Shown: piece by piece, positions 26,840 to 39,140 of the stretch | Layout: each line of letters begins with the position of its first letter | Numbering within the stretch: the stretch's first letter is position 1 | Notes under the pieces: generated by a model | The model's database searches: none | The model's input: the letters and a program-made list of their open reading frames with translations, nothing else | What the model was told of the DNA's origin: nothing | Made by a program: the position numbers and the translations under genes | DNA from: Nectonema munidae | Lineage: Eukaryota; Nematomorpha; Nectonematoida; Nectonematidae | Assembly: GCA_030549495.1 (NCBI GenBank) | Contig: JAUIRK010000643.1 | Coordinates: forward strand, 726,318 to 790,317 | Direction of reading: 5' to 3' | Length of the DNA: 64,000 nt

Positions 26840-27916
26840 TTAACTAACTGCCGAAGTTGTGTTTGAAATGGCCAAACTTTTATATGACAATTTGAAAGCA
26901 GAGCAAATAGCTCGAAAAATAACGCCAGGCTCACATAAAATGACAAAATCCTCTTTCTTAGATCCAAACTTTTGCAATTCAAAAGAATATCTATGCAATT
27001 GTATGGGCAAATTTCTAATCTTCTTCAAATTCGTCACAGATGATATCTTCCGCCACAAAGCTTTATCCAAAATCTGATCATCAGGATCAGAATTTTTACA
27101 CGTAGTCAATGTTGGCACGTCGAAAAGTTCTTTAAGCATGCTCGAATGCAGGTGATCACCGAGTATTTGACAGTACTGACGAAGCATATAAAGTTGCAAC
27201 AACTCAGTGTTACTTGATGAAGTTGTTATTTTGACTAAACTAAGCTTTGGAACTTTTCCATCGTCACCAGGACTATCATGATTATCAAAAACATCCAAAG
27301 TTTCATGACGAATCATGGCTCTTCTAACTTCGTTTTTTTCAATTTTCGCTTTACTAGGAATTTGTTTAGACATAATTTCTATACACTTTGTTTGGTCTGC
27401 CTTCAACGCGTTTTTATAGTAGATAGTGGTAGTTTCGCTTTTTTGAGTGATGGGTATGCCGACACAGATGGCCAAATAACTGAATGGACTGAATTTAATA
27501 TTCTTAATATATGAGATGCTTTTTTCCAAATTTTGCTTAGCTTTCAAATTTTTACATAATAGCACAACTCCAGAAGAAAATTTCTTCAAGGGTACCCCAA
27601 TTAGAAGCTCTGGGGAATTCAACTTTACAGATAAGGAACCAAGCAAATCACTCAGACAAATTCTATCCTTATCTTCCATGTGTATTTTGGAACCATCAAG
27701 ACTATTTGGAAAGCAACTGAGATTATAAGGCTTGCAAATTGCTATGAGATTGTGCTTTTTGAAGGAAACACTCTTCAATATCAGCTGCTCCAAATCGATT
27801 CTTGAAGTCCACTCTTCCAGATTAGAGTACTGACTACGCTTGTAATAGGTGGAGAAGCACCGAGTTAGCCCATTCAAAAACTTTAATTCCTTAGGTAAGG
27901 TGCACAAAGTGTTCAT
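26840..27916 (-). CDS. RPUSD3: RluA-family pseudouridine synthase homologue, RPUSD3-like (mitochondrial)
   Basis: A 358-residue protein in one uninterrupted frame. Residues 56-66 (NLIAICKPYNL) match the RluA-family nucleotide-side strand. Residues 108-120 (VPLKKFSSGVVLL) occupy the place of the catalytic HRLDxxTSG motif and lack its Asp, as I recall for RPUSD3 (the SSGLVLL segment). The C-terminal block ILGDHLHSS (251-259) and LPIQLHRY (303-310) are family signatures. RPUSD3 acts in mitochondrial RNA granules and is needed for mitochondrial mRNA and ribosome function. The N-terminus (FLNGLTRCFSTYYKRS) is basic and hydroxylated, fitting a mitochondrial presequence. The frame starts at ATG 27916, preceded by a TTTTTAG that could be an acceptor of a 5' exon. 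RPUSD4 is the main alternative; the missing Asp argues for RPUSD3. Confidence 0.78.
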   Translation of the reverse strand: MNTLCTLPKELKFLNGLTRCFSTYYKRSQYSNLEEWTSRIDLEQLILKSVSFKKHNLIAICKPYNLSCFPNSLDGSKIHMEDKDRICLSDLLGSLSVKLNSPELLIGVPLKKFSSGVVLLCKNLKAKQNLEKSISYIKNIKFSPFSYLAICVGIPITQKSETTTIYYKNALKADQTKCIEIMSKQIPSKAKIEKNEVRRAMIRHETLDVFDNHDSPGDDGKVPKLSLVKITTSSSNTELLQLYMLRQYCQILGDHLHSSMLKELFDVPTLTTCKNSDPDDQILDKALWRKISSVTNLKKIRNLPIQLHRYSFELQKFGSKKEDFVILCEPGVIFRAICSAFKLSYKSLAISNTTSAVS

Positions 27917-27919
27917 CGG

Positions 27920-28497
27920 GACCTAAAAATTACAATACACACAAAATACAACCAAACGAAATATAATAATGAGGGAGGAATCCCACAGCGTCTTAATAAA
28001 CGGTTAGAGATGGGATCATTGTGTTTCAAGCAAAGTTTTTCAATGATTGCACCATAAACAAATATTTTGAGTTTTGTTCAATTTCCAATTTAAATTTCAA
28101 CTTCTACGCATAAAAACTACTACTAATAATTTATATTTGATTGAAGCGTATATAAAACTGCGGTATTTTCATTCGCGAACCACTCTGTATTTTTGTGTTA
28201 CATAGGACCACGTTTTGAAACAGTCAACTAAAAAATATCCATATCAGTGTAATGAGAAACTCTATACTTTCATTCATATATTTATAAATCTCGGCTTACT
28301 TTAATTTTTTACTCACACACAAGAAAAGGAGTTAGAGTTTTATTACTGCAAAAACCGACGGACCTGTAAAGCTCTTTCATGAAAAGCAGGTATTTTGAAA
28401 GATCAGGAATCGAAAAGCCAAAAATACTACTTAGAACTTCTTTGTATGCGTTTCAAATCACATATAAACGAAATTTATAGTTCATGTATATATACAC
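27920..28497. other. AT-rich intergenic sequence
   Basis: Nothing recognised; upstream region of RPUSD3. Confidence 0.35.
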
Positions 28498-28925
28498 TAG
28501 AGATGGATCGGATGTGGAATTTTTGGTATCCGTAGATGCAGATGCGAGTATCAAATTTGACATCGTAGCGGGTGCGAATGTCAGAATTAATTTTTTTAGA
28601 GGATGAGGATATCATAACTATTCTAAGCAACCGCAAGTTTCATACTACTTAAAAATTTAGAGATATGTCAAAAAAAGAAAATGTTTGAAAATTGCGGATG
28701 CGAATGTTATTATGGATGTTGAAGCTTAACCCATTTACGACCAATGTTCCTATTTTGGAACATAAGTAATTTCATCTTCTTCTGCTTTTTTCAATGACTT
28801 TGAATATAAATCGTCTGCGTTTTTTTAGATATCGTCTGCTTTGCTTGGTCTTAAATGGGTTAAATGATTCGCGGATGAGGATGGTAAGAGGATGAAATTT
28901 TTTGCGGATATCCTATACATCTCTA
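28498..28925. mobile_element. hAT-type MITE with a nested TTAA MITE
   Basis: The left end TAGAGATGGATCGGAT and right end (reverse complement) TAGAGATGTATAGGAT match. Flanking 8-mers ATATACAC and ATATATTC agree at six positions. The ends resemble those of the hAT at 13769-14817 (TAGRGATG), so this may be a relative. Internal GCGGATGCGAATG-like words recur. The TTAA MITE at 28726-28863 lies inside. Confidence 0.65.
28726..28863. mobile_element. 138-bp piggyBac-type TTAA MITE, copy 3
   Basis: Same ends and interior as the copies at 3573-3710 and 23950-24091, with only a few differences, so these insertions are young compared with their hosts. Confidence 0.9.
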
Positions 28926-31850
28926 ATATATTCTAAATTTTACTTTTGATTTAGAAATAAACGAATATTGGCGAACTCTTCTCTACGTTAAACTCAATTT
29001 AAAGATGAAAGAATTTATTTGAGATCTATAGTCACGAGTCAAAATCAAAAGTGCTTACTCAAGAGCAATATTGCATGAAATACTATAACTAGCTCCTGTC
29101 AATATACCACCAGCTCGCTTGCAGACAACGACAAAACTTTGTTCTCACACCCTTTATATTGACAATTTTAGCTCTAAAATCAAGTAATATTTCATTTTTA
29201 AAACATCATCTTTTTTACTGTTCTTGGAAGGCATATTGAGATAAACTAGTTCAAGACTCTAGGACAATTTTAAAAAATTCTGAACATTTTCTTTAAAAAA
29301 ACTTAAGCAATAATTTGAAATTTTAATCTATGCATTTCAACCATAATTAATCATAGCAAAAACACTAACTCTAAAAGTAGCCATGTCACAAAAATTAACT
29401 CTAAAATCAATCATATTATTAAAATTTTCAGATTTATAAAATATATCGGAGGAAGTTGTGCGGGAGGATTTTTAAAAAAATATACCAAAAAATGTTATTT
29501 CTTTTAAAATGAAAATAAGATTAATAATAATTTATTTAAAACAAAGTATAGGTTTTGGCTAGGCTGCGTGAAGACAGAACTTTAAAAATTCGTTTATCTC
29601 ACATTTTATTTTAAAACCTTTCTATACTGTATAATTTATTTATTATAGCAGCTGTCTCTGAGAAGATAAACTTACATACTACTGAATCTGGTAAGTCTGA
29701 TTTTAAAAACATAAATAAAATTTTCAATCCAAGATGAATTGTAATCGGCATTTTTCGAAAATCAGAATTGCACCGAAATTTTATCGTCCAATTAAATTAA
29801 AAATAAGTAAATCAAATTTTAAAAACTTTTTCCTCTAAAAAAAATTAGGGCTTTTGAAGAATGAGGTTAATATTTTTGGAAAATTTAGTTTTTTAAAAAA
29901 TTTTAGTATAGATATAAGTCAAAAAATAAAGCAAACTCCAAAATAATCTTTGGTTTTAACTTGAAATAAAAATCCACAACAATCACAAAAGTATTGCCAA
30001 TGCGGATTTTGAGGCCGCTTCTTAAAAAAAATAGACGATTATTACGGATTTTAAATAATCATTACATCTCTAATATTACAACAATTTTTTCAAATCACAC
30101 AAAAATATACTCAAATAAAGTTAATCAGTAAAGTATATCAAAGTAAAATGACAGAGATTGCTCATTTTAATATGATTAAAGCGCAATCGCTTCAATTTAT
30201 TTGTTAATTTCGTAAATTCGCTTATGTACTAATTAAATATCATTGAGGAAAATAATTAATAAACGATGTTTTCCAAATTTTCACTAATGAAATTTATAAG
30301 GTGTAACTGACTAATTAAATAGGTAAAAAAATTAGTTACAAATACTGACTAAATTAGTAAAGGCTGTTGTCCAAAAATTGGATACTGAATTATTAATTAA
30401 TTAATTAAATTGTTTGTGGCGTTCGCACCCATCCTTTCGGATATCGTGGCCCGCCCGGAATGCTGAGTCCAAGTCTAACTGGACTTTCCATCCCACTAAA
30501 CACCTACCGGCCCTTGTTACTGCATAGCTATACCTTGTTATATATATTATTTTACAAGAATTTATGTTACAATATATAAATACAACTGAGTGAAAGATAC
30601 AATCTTAACGCGAACGCTCCCAATTTGGGAAACAAACTTAATGTCTAGTGATAGCTTGATTACTAACCACGTAGAATCGCGTCGCTAGAGCACTACCTAA
30701 CCGTAAAAACCTTTGAATTCTTCAGAGGAAGAAAACCAGGGTAAAAAACCTGCACGACGGAATGTATCTTGTTCCTAAATAAAAGAATATGATTATAAAA
30801 GGTATATGCTACAAAAATAGAAGCGTTTGAAGGCATGCAATATCTTATATATTATTAATAAATAATATTTGATACATGTTATAGGGGTTAAAAAGGATAT
30901 ACATAATTTAGGGCATGCTAGGTTAGGAACAATCTACCCCTGGAATTTGACTCCATCCCTAAATGTAGTCCCTAGGATAATACTGAATTAGTAAGTTATT
31001 TTAATATTAAACTAAATAAACTTTTTAAAAAATTATTTGAAAAGTCATAAAACACACTTATTAATTGAATGGACAATATTCATAATACTTCTGTGTAAAA
31101 TTAAAATGCTTTGTTCTATGGATATCTTTAAAAAAACAACATGAAACAAATATCGTCAAAATTTATTATTCAAAAACATATCTTTACATTTAACGCCATC
31201 TAAATTTCTTCTGTGATTGTCTGTGTGTTTTTTTATTAATTCACTTCCTCTAACATTGAAGAAAATAATGAATGCTGCATCTTGTATTCTATTTACTTAT
31301 ATCTGTGAAAGTAGCATAATTTGTAGCAGTAACTAATACAGTTAGTAAAGTCATTGTTTACTAATTCAAAAAACAACCTTACTAATATAATTAGTTAGTG
31401 ATACTACTTTTCTCTGAGTGATAAATAGGTTTAAAAGAGATGCAAAACTCAATGTGAACAACAGCAAAGACAATGTTAAGACAATGATAAAATTCTTACT
31501 AAAATATGCAAACAAGCAATTAGAGGTGCAACACCATTTTCAATGTTAAGCTCAATTCTGGATACCAAGAAAAGCGAAAAAAAAGACAACAACAGATTCC
31601 TAATAATGAAAGATATCTGGGAAAAATGTGGTCTAAAAGGTATTTAACCGGATCTATGAAATTTTGGTAAATATAGGAAGATTTGATTTGGATATACTAT
31701 CATTAAAATCATCATGTTATTCGACGATCGAGAATAATTGAAATCGTTTATTGGTCCGCACTCAGGTTAATAGAAAGTTTATAAATTAGTATATAGTCAG
31801 GATTATGCAATAAAATAACGAACGCACAGAGAACACACAATACTACATTA
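28926..31850. other. AT-rich region with scattered repeat remnants
   Basis: No gene. ATTACATCTCTAA near 30060 resembles the right end of TAGAGATGT-type hAT elements, but no left end was found. A GC-richer tract at about 30418-30780 contains GGCGTTCGCACCC and an inverted AACGCGAACGC; its nature is unknown. ACTAATTAGTAA-like words recur at 30300-31400. Confidence 0.35.
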
Positions 31851-31852
31851 TT

Positions 31853-32626
31853 TTACGCATCATCTTTGGCATTTACAATAGAAAGTGATTTCAATTCTTG
31901 GATCACAGCATTGAAATCTTTTTCAGGATTCATTTTTTCTCCATAAGACATATTAACAAATACTTCTTTCAATTCCTCTTCTAAACTTAACCAAAATAAG
32001 GACTCCATTTTCACAAAGTTTTCATGAACAGGTTGTAAAAAGAGTATCCTATTTTTGTCAAAAGTGGAAAAAATCATCTGCAGACTTTCTTCAAGCTTGA
32101 ACAAACTTTTACGCTTTTCTTCCATCTGCTGTTTAACTTTGGTAATTTCTTCACTACAATTAGACTTTTTCCGAACAGCCAATTTTTCTAACTTGACTGA
32201 TTGCTTATTAATTTCATTCAATAAGAACTTACGATGAGCTACATTTGATTGAACAAGTGAACAAATTTCTTCAAACTTTTTAACTGGTTTAACAACTGTA
32301 CTCTGCAGGGACGATTTAACTTCGGTTGAAATATTTCGCTTGGTAGAAGCAATTTGTTGAGACGGAAATTCGAAACATGTTGAATTGGTAAAATTAGGAG
32401 CAAAAATTTCAGACTTCATAAATAACAGAAAATCTTTATGCTGTTTCTCAAAATTCGAAAATTCATTACTCAATTTCTTAATTCTTTTTTCAGTGGTTTT
32501 TCCAATTTGCAGGAAATGTTTGGTATTTTCTACATTTTCAGAAAGCGCTAAAGATTCCATATCTAACTTGGAAATATCTTTTTGACGAGAAGAAAGGCTA
32601 CGTTTAAAGTTTGGAAGTAAATTCAT
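31853..32626 (-). CDS. BIN3: Bridging integrator 3 (BIN3) homologue, N-BAR protein
   Basis: The 257-residue protein is close to the usual length of BIN3 (about 253). It starts MNLLPNFK, is almost wholly helical and charged (an N-BAR coiled coil, about 15-240), and carries TVVKPVKKFEEI (110-121), matching TVIEPLKKF of BIN3. The C-terminal part has FLQPVHENF (196-204), matching YFQPSFESL, and ends ELKSLSIVNAKDD, like ELRALSIVADD. BAR dimers bind and curve membranes; BIN3 lacks an SH3 domain and is linked to actin organisation and cytokinesis in other organisms. A TTTTTTAG lies directly before the ATG at 32626, so an upstream non-coding exon is possible. Overall identity is low; the ordered motif matches make the call reasonably firm. 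Confidence 0.75.
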   Translation of the reverse strand: MNLLPNFKRSLSSRQKDISKLDMESLALSENVENTKHFLQIGKTTEKRIKKLSNEFSNFEKQHKDFLLFMKSEIFAPNFTNSTCFEFPSQQIASTKRNISTEVKSSLQSTVVKPVKKFEEICSLVQSNVAHRKFLLNEINKQSVKLEKLAVRKKSNCSEEITKVKQQMEEKRKSLFKLEESLQMIFSTFDKNRILFLQPVHENFVKMESLFWLSLEEELKEVFVNMSYGEKMNPEKDFNAVIQELKSLSIVNAKDDA

Positions 32627-33900
32627 CTAAAAAATAAGATTCAAGAATATAATTTATAGAGAATATAAATCTGTATTAAAATTGTAATAAAATTGGATTA
32701 AAGGTTGGGATTTTATATACAGTTTCATTATTATAAATATATTTATAATATTATATATATATTTTATATATTATTTATAATCAAAATGATTTACAAAAAT
32801 AAAAATATAACAATAAAAAATTTAAATAATAATAATTTATAAAAAACTAAATGAAGTTTATTATCTATTATGCAGTTAGTTATATTACTAAAATGAAGTT
32901 GTAAATGCTGTTTATTGAGAAAGAAATAGAGAGTTTTAAAAGCAAATGGTCAAAAGAAAGTGAAGTCTACTTGCTTGCTCGTCTACTTTCCTCAAACAGA
33001 AAATTCCAGATACCAATGATTGTTTAGAAACTTTTTAATTTTCTTTGCGCTTTGAAGTTATATTATAAGATAACAAAATCCATAAGATCACACAAATCAA
33101 TCAATGCGTCTCAACCAAGTCATCCCTTCTTCTGAGAGAAAAGCTTCTCTTGGCTTCTTCCCCTGCCCACGGGCATGGTCTTATTTGTAGAAGAAAAAAA
33201 TATGCGTCTTTTGTATCATTGCCCGAAGCTTCGTATTTGATACAATCAAGAAATACATTCAAATTTCACCCTCTAAATAAAGCTATAAAGATTGTTTTGA
33301 AAAAATTGGTAGAGAAAAAACTTTTTAATTTATTTAAATGTCAAAAATTTGAACATAAATTTGAAGGAATGTTTATGAAGAGATAAATTTTTCATTTTAT
33401 AATAAATTTTTCAATAAACACTTTTATCTTGAAATATCATATAGCAAAAATGTGAATTGTAGAATTTAATAATTTTTAATGAATTCATAAGAGTTCATGG
33501 GATTCATAAATGAATCACTGGTTAACTTTTACATTTTTCATTGATATTTAAATGAAGTTTCCGCTTTTTTTTTACTATTTTTGGTTTGTTTTTTATCAAA
33601 CATAAAATACACTCCAGATTTAATTATTTTGTTTTTTCAAATACATTGAGTTTTAGGCAAGTTTATCTAAGTTTTAAGTTCTTGTTCCAATTGATTTGAA
33701 ATTTCATATATAGATACTCTATAAATTCCAACATCTATTTTAAAAAACTATGAAAGCAAAATACACTTTTCTAATGCAGTTTTTTATGCTCTTTCCGAAA
33801 ATGTAATTATTTTTTTCGAGAAATGAAAAATAAAAAAGTTATGGCTATTTAAAGTTGTTTATTTCCTATGCATTTGTTAAGAAACTTAATTTATTTTTTT
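32627..33900. other. AT-rich intergenic sequence
   Basis: Includes TATA-rich simple sequence around 32740-32860 and a more GC-rich patch at 33100-33180 of unknown nature. No gene recognised. Confidence 0.35.
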
Positions 33901-33910
33901 CTCAGATAAT

Positions 33911-34850
33911 ATGGCTAGCGACGAATATAGTCAAAAGTGGTTTTGGGAACACCTCCAATCCAATGAAACTGTCAACTTTCTGCAGAACCACGGAATAATA
34001 ACGAAAAAGAAATTGTGCCAGAAATACCATCCAATGACCATAGATTACAAGAGGTCTTCCTGGAGATGCCACAAGGGTCGTTGCCGGGAAGAAGTAAACC
34101 TACGCAAAAAACGTGGCTAGAAGGATCTACTTTGCCCATGAATAAAATCATTGAATTCATCTATGCATGGACAAAAGAATACACGAGCATAAAATTCTGC
34201 AGGGGCGAACTGGGTATTAGCCATGACGCGGTTGTGGACTACAGCAACTATCTAGGAGAGGTAAGTTAACATTGAGACCTGACCTAACCTAACGTTTTCG
34301 TTTCAGGTGTGTGCCCAAAAAATATTAAACAACCCTGTAAAGATTGGAGGTCCAAACTGCACTGTGGAAATTGATGAAACAGTCTATGCTAAAAGAAAGT
34401 ACAATCAAGGAAGAATGCTGAAGGAACAGTGGGTGTTTGGAGGCGTTTGTAAGGAAACTAGAGATGTCTAGTTTCTTTATGCCGTAGAGCTAAGAGATCG
34501 AAGTACACTGGAGAGCTGCATCAAGGAAAACATTCTACCAGGTAGTACGATCGTCAGCGACATGGGGAAGGCATATGAAAAAATAGAGGATATTTCTGGG
34601 TACAACTTTAAGCATTTAACAGTAAATCACAGTGAAAACTTTGTAGATCCTATCACTGGAGCTCACACACAAAAAATTGAAAGCACCTGAAATTTGCTGA
34701 AACGCCGTAACAAAAGGCACTGTGGAACTAAGCGTGAAATGATCGATGGTTACTTATGTGAATTTATTTGGCGTCGCCAGCATGAGGGACAAGATTTATT
34801 CAAGGTGGTAGTAGAAAATATTTCAAAATTTTTATTATGTTATATTGATT
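33911..34850 (+). mobile_element. Merlin (IS1016/ISXO2-like) transposase fossil with a candidate 46-bp intron
   Basis: Blocks in order: MASDEYSQKWFWEHLQS and a zinc-binding N-terminus, WRCHKGRCREEVNLRKK, LEGSTLPMNKIIEFIYAW, IKFCRGELGISHDAVVD, then VKIGGPNCTVEIDETVY (first catalytic Asp in EIDE), EQWVFGGVCKET, ENILPGSTIVSDMGKAYE, HLTVNHSENFVDPITGAHTQ and a C-terminal GYLCEFIWRR. This is the ISXO2-like DDE domain of Merlin elements. A GT-AG segment at 34261-34306 separates SNYLGE from VCAQKILNNPV and restores the frame when removed. The copy is dead: a frame break near 34110 and stops at 34469 and 34688. A TTTTTTCTCAG before the ATG could be another acceptor. Terminal repeats were not located. 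Confidence 0.85.
34261..34306 (+). other. Candidate 46-bp intron in the Merlin transposase
   Basis: GTAAGT donor, CGTTTCAG acceptor, and the flanking reading frames join into the conserved Merlin sequence. Confidence 0.65.
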
Positions 34851-35297
34851 CTAAAAAATATTACATCATATTTTTAGATTATTTTTATCATGTGAGCAAG
34901 TTTTTTGGTACTTTTAACTGCCCCAGTGTTTCCAAAAGAAGAGTGTATTCGGGCGTTTTGATTTTGGCGAGTTTTGGTTTTCAAGCATATTGGTTTTGGA
35001 CGTCTTGGTTTTCGGGCATTTGTGTAAATATATTTTAGCAGCGTATCTCGTAGGCAAACAACTGTTCCTATTAGCAATATGCAAAATCGGAGATTTGCCA
35101 TGCAATTTTCAAATGTGCATCGCAGTGGCTGAGCGTGTGTGTGTGCGACAGTGATGATCGATCAGCTTGTTCAATGCATATAGCCTTGATTATAAATAAC
35201 TTAATGCTAGTTGCTATTATCTGTTATTTAAATTGTTTTCATTTTTTAAAGACATTATTTTAGGGTTTATTTGTATGTGAATTGTTTCGATCAAGAT

Positions 35298-36030
35298 GAC
35301 AAGTTGTGTAAAATTGTATACTGTTCAAAAATGGGCAAAATAACTTGATCCTAAGAAGGAATAGCTAAAGTACTCAGAGACAAATGGCATGGTGCACACA
35401 ATATCTTGTGATTTGTGTCAAAAACATGAGACAAAGGTGAACGCACTGAAAAATTTTAGTCCCTCTTTCATAGTAGGCATCAAGAACACTGCTTTAAAGA
35501 AAGACAATGTTGTCAAACATTCAAAGTGCGATATGCATGGCAAAGCTTTAAATCTTGAACACAAACCTGCATCTATCATAGATATTTACAAGTCAACTCC
35601 TATTGGGAGATGTGTATCCTCTGCTTTTGTTGAAAGGGAGCAAAAAGTTGGAAAACTGATAGACATTAGCTATGTTTTGGCAAAAGAAGAATTGCCGTTT
35701 AGTAGTTATCCAAAAGTTGCAGAACTAGAACTACATCATGGTGTACAGGTAGGCCAGATATACTTGAATGAACCAAAGTGTCAGGAATTCACTCACTGCA
35801 TTGGTTAGACTATGCAAGATGAACTTGTGCAAAACTTAGTCAAAGCTGAATACTTTTCTGTGATGCTTGATAGTGCCACTGATGTTAGGCACCATTGAAA
35901 AAGAGGTGATCTTTGTTTTGTTTATTGATGAACAAGGTTGTGTGCAAAAACTAGGTTCTTGTGATTAAAAAATGTTGGCCATGCTAGTGCCGAAGGCTTA
36001 AAACATGCGCTTGACGACTCCTTCATGAGT
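35298..36030 (+). mobile_element. hAT-derived (ZNF862/TTF-type) transposase N-terminal fossil
   Basis: Starts MTSCVKLYTVQKWAK and continues with a zinc-finger block (ISCDLCQKHE, NVVKHSKCDMHGKALNLE), TPIGRCVSSAF, LIDISYVLAKEELPFSSYPK, ELELHHGVQVG, then YFSVMLDSATDV and VIFVLFIDEQGCV, and a last block VGHASAEGLKHALDDSF. This is the N-terminal half of the hAT-like proteins resembling ZNF862, including the first catalytic Asp region (LDSATD). Stops and frame breaks are present and the C-terminal half is missing. Confidence 0.7.
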
Positions 36031-37540
36031 GAAAAACTGCTACATAATATAAATTTTGCATAGCAGTTTTTGCTGTGCAAAATTTTAAATGTAAATTTTA
36101 CCCTGAGCATATCACATTTTCATGTAATCCGTGTATTGCTGTGGACGATACGGACACATATCCCCTTATATTAATGCAATATTTAATACCAAAGAAAACG
36201 GCAATTTAAAGTTTTTTGATGCAGATATTTTAAACAAGTTATGAGTGAAATTAGATTTCGATGAAAAATACATTTAATTTTTTTTATTTGAAAGTAATTC
36301 ACAATTTGTTTTAAAATTAAAATTTATGAAAGCAGAAAATTTTGAAATGTAACATCATAAAATAAGAATATCATTTTAAATAATTTATGTATATACTAAA
36401 AAATGTTGAATTTTTTTAGCCTTGCAAAAATATTTGAATATGTATCCTATCGGCTATAAAGGGTTACATTTTTAGGAATATTTTTTTAAGTACGGAGTTA
36501 GAGTCTGATCTTTTTATGTACTAGTAGTGGGAATAACATAAGTAATGACATAAGAAATTAAGGTGGATAACTGCTTCACTATTATTGGTTATATTATTGC
36601 TAGTTGATTTAGATTAAGAAAATGGCATCTTTTTATCCCAGAAGATATTAATCTAAGGTAAAGATTACCGTAGAATTATTTCATTGAAAAGGTAAAATTG
36701 TAACAATTTATAATAGTCTTAGTAAATAAAAATCATATGCGTCAGACAACAAAAGTTCGTCTTCATTACAAGAATTAAATTGAATATGAAATATAAAAAT
36801 ACTGAAAAACAAATATACTTATGGCAATACTTTATTTATACTTTTAAATAAATTTTGGGTCAAACAAGCATAGAATAAAAAGCATCATAAAATAAAAATA
36901 TTTGGAATATAATTACAAAATTTTGAACATATACGTTTTTACATCGAAAAAATAGAGTAAAGAAAAAATTGATAGAAAACTTTTACTCAAGATGAGACTT
37001 TAATTTGGGGTGACACTAAAATATGTAAATTTTGTTTTACTGACACCCAAATTTTTTTAAATAAATTTCCAATTTTTAGCGCACCATTTTAAAAAGTATA
37101 ACTGAATGTATACCAAATTTTATTTTAAAATCGTGTCCATATCGTCCAAAAGAAATTTATTGTAAGCATCTTTGTTGTTAAAATAACAATCAAAATATTT
37201 CACAAAATTACAAATATATTATAAAAAATAAGTAAAAACAGTTTGTGTAGCTTGGCCCACACAAAGACTAATCAAAGTCGCTACCGTGTGTAACCATTTC
37301 ATACATAAAATCATTTTACAAAATTCTAACATGTTTATAAATTTTATTAAATTATATCGAAATATAAGTTTATTTATATAAATTATATTAACAAAATATT
37401 TATAAGAAATACTTTTAAAGAGAAAAAAATATAGTAATGGAATATAGAGTATAAAACAGAAAAAAGAATCAAAATTTATTGAAAAAGTATTTTCAAATAT
37501 TTTCAAATACGACTGTGTCCTTTTTCAGGAGAATAGGAGT
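36031..37540. other. AT-rich sequence
   Basis: Nothing recognised. Confidence 0.35.
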
Positions 37541-37559
37541 AAAACTAAATGAAGAAGTC

Positions 37560-38000
37560 GAAGTAAGAATAAAGTCTGTTGTGATCTGGTCATAAGAGAA
37601 CCTCTAATCGGCTTAGTCGACTGGAAGAATTTTTTTCTGATGTTTTCTAACATATCTTCAGCAAGATCTTTAATTATGATTCTACTAGAAGAAACAGGTG
37701 GTTCTAAACTGGTAAAAAAAATTCATTGATGGATGAGATAGTTTGTGTAGAGGTATGTTTGCTTTAAGAAAAGTTTTGACTTAGTTTTTTGAAAATGTTT
37801 TATTAGTAAGTCCCAAGTAAGTGGAAATAGGATTTCTCTTTGACGTACTTGGTAAACTAAGCCGATGTTTTTTTTCCTTTTCTATGATCTTCACCAAAAA
37901 TTTTTTTTCATGCTTAACAACTACATTACATATTTTACAGAGTAACATTCTTTCAGAAGAAAAAGTAAACTCTTTAAGATATTTTTGAATAATTAACATT
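37560..38000 (-). mobile_element. hAT N-terminal fragment with CGGBP1-like zinc finger
   Basis: The minus strand reads KYLKEFTFSSERMLLCKICN followed by a His/Lys-rich block (EKEKKHRLSLPSTSK) and, after a frame break, VKTFLKANIPLHKLSHPSM. This matches the CxxC...H start and LLKANIPLxKLxNP segment of CGGBP1-like/hAT proteins. Only the N-terminal portion is present, next to the end of the first piggyBac fossil. Confidence 0.55.
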
Positions 38001-38007
38001 GAGATTT

Positions 38008-38837
38008 TTACTTAAAACTATGTATAAATATTTCTCCAGCATAATTGCATAATATGGGTTTCGAAGGACCCGAAACGTGAGAATATTTTTTGCAAACTTG
38101 TATTGACTTTCTATCCTTCGTACAAAGATAACATCTATTATGCTTTGCTTTGCTGACTGGTGATTTTTCGTGGGTAATTGTTGTTTCAACCCCACAAGAA
38201 TTCATTGATTCCTGGATGTATCTTTGATACTTTAACTAAGGAATTAGCTACTAAGGTAATCAAAGACATACCCATATCTTCTAGAAATAGTCTTCTTCTA
38301 TGGCTACAGTTTTTATTCCATTTCTCGTTTTCAAAATGAAATAAATAAATGAATTGATGCCCGCCAGGTTTAAAACATTCATGAAATACGCAAAGAGCTA
38401 TCGCTTTGTTCTTCGTTGGGCACTGTAGCTGTGACACAGCTGATCCACCGTATCAACCGAACATTTGGTTTGATTATATTATAATATTATTTCTGGCTTT
38501 CCGCTCACAATATCAATTTTATTATCCTGGTGCATTGTTGAAAGCAAAATGACACTTCCATTTTTTTAGGTACATATGACACAATAGTTTGTGCGTCATC
38601 GAATCCAAACAAAGTGAGCAAACTTGTCTTTTTTTGTCGGCTTTAAATTCATAAGGTATGTCAGCTTTATTTTTCCGAAGAGTTCCAACAACTGTTGTTT
38701 TCTTTATGTAAAATTCAGAGGCTAGGTGCAAATTTGTGAAATAGTTATCCATTGTCCGATTTCTGCCTGAATGGTGCCGACCTTCAAAAGGAGTTGTAAC
38801 CACATTGTATGCCAAATTTTTTCTTGTTATATTATTA
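38008..38837 (-). mobile_element. piggyBac fossil 1, C-terminal half
   Basis: The minus strand reads TRKNLAYNVV, then HHSGRNRTMDNYFTNLHLAS and TTVVGTLRKNKADIPYEF (catalytic-domain block), then CVFHECFKPGGHQFIYLF and RRLFLEDMGMSLITLVAN, and the Cys-rich tail HNRCYLCTKDRKSIQVCKK. Domain order is that of piggyBac transposases. The N-terminal half would lie to the right but is cut off by the end of a second piggyBac at the TTAA at 38838. Several frame breaks. Confidence 0.78.
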
Positions 38838-39140
38838 ACCCTCCCACGACCAGAGAGGTCCGTTCAGGCTCAGCTCTAACTTCGAGTAAATGTTGACACA
38901 AATAATGAGTAAATTTTTAAATATGAGCAACATGAAAATCAAGGAAAAGGGTATTTATATTTTATCAGTTATCAAAAAAATTTTTTTGCATAAAATAATT
39001 TATTTAAGATTAATTTGAAATGTATACTTTAAAAGGTTTTTTTGGGCCTATCAGACCCATCAAAAAAGTTATTTGATATTGCACAAAAAGTTATATTTAA
39101 TATAATAGCAAGCAAGTAGAGAAAAACCAAGCATTACAAA

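Noticed and set aside
30413-30790. Solo LTR or SINE in the GC-richer tract
   Set aside because: No second copy, target duplication or clear ends were visible, and the tRNA-like words are too weak.
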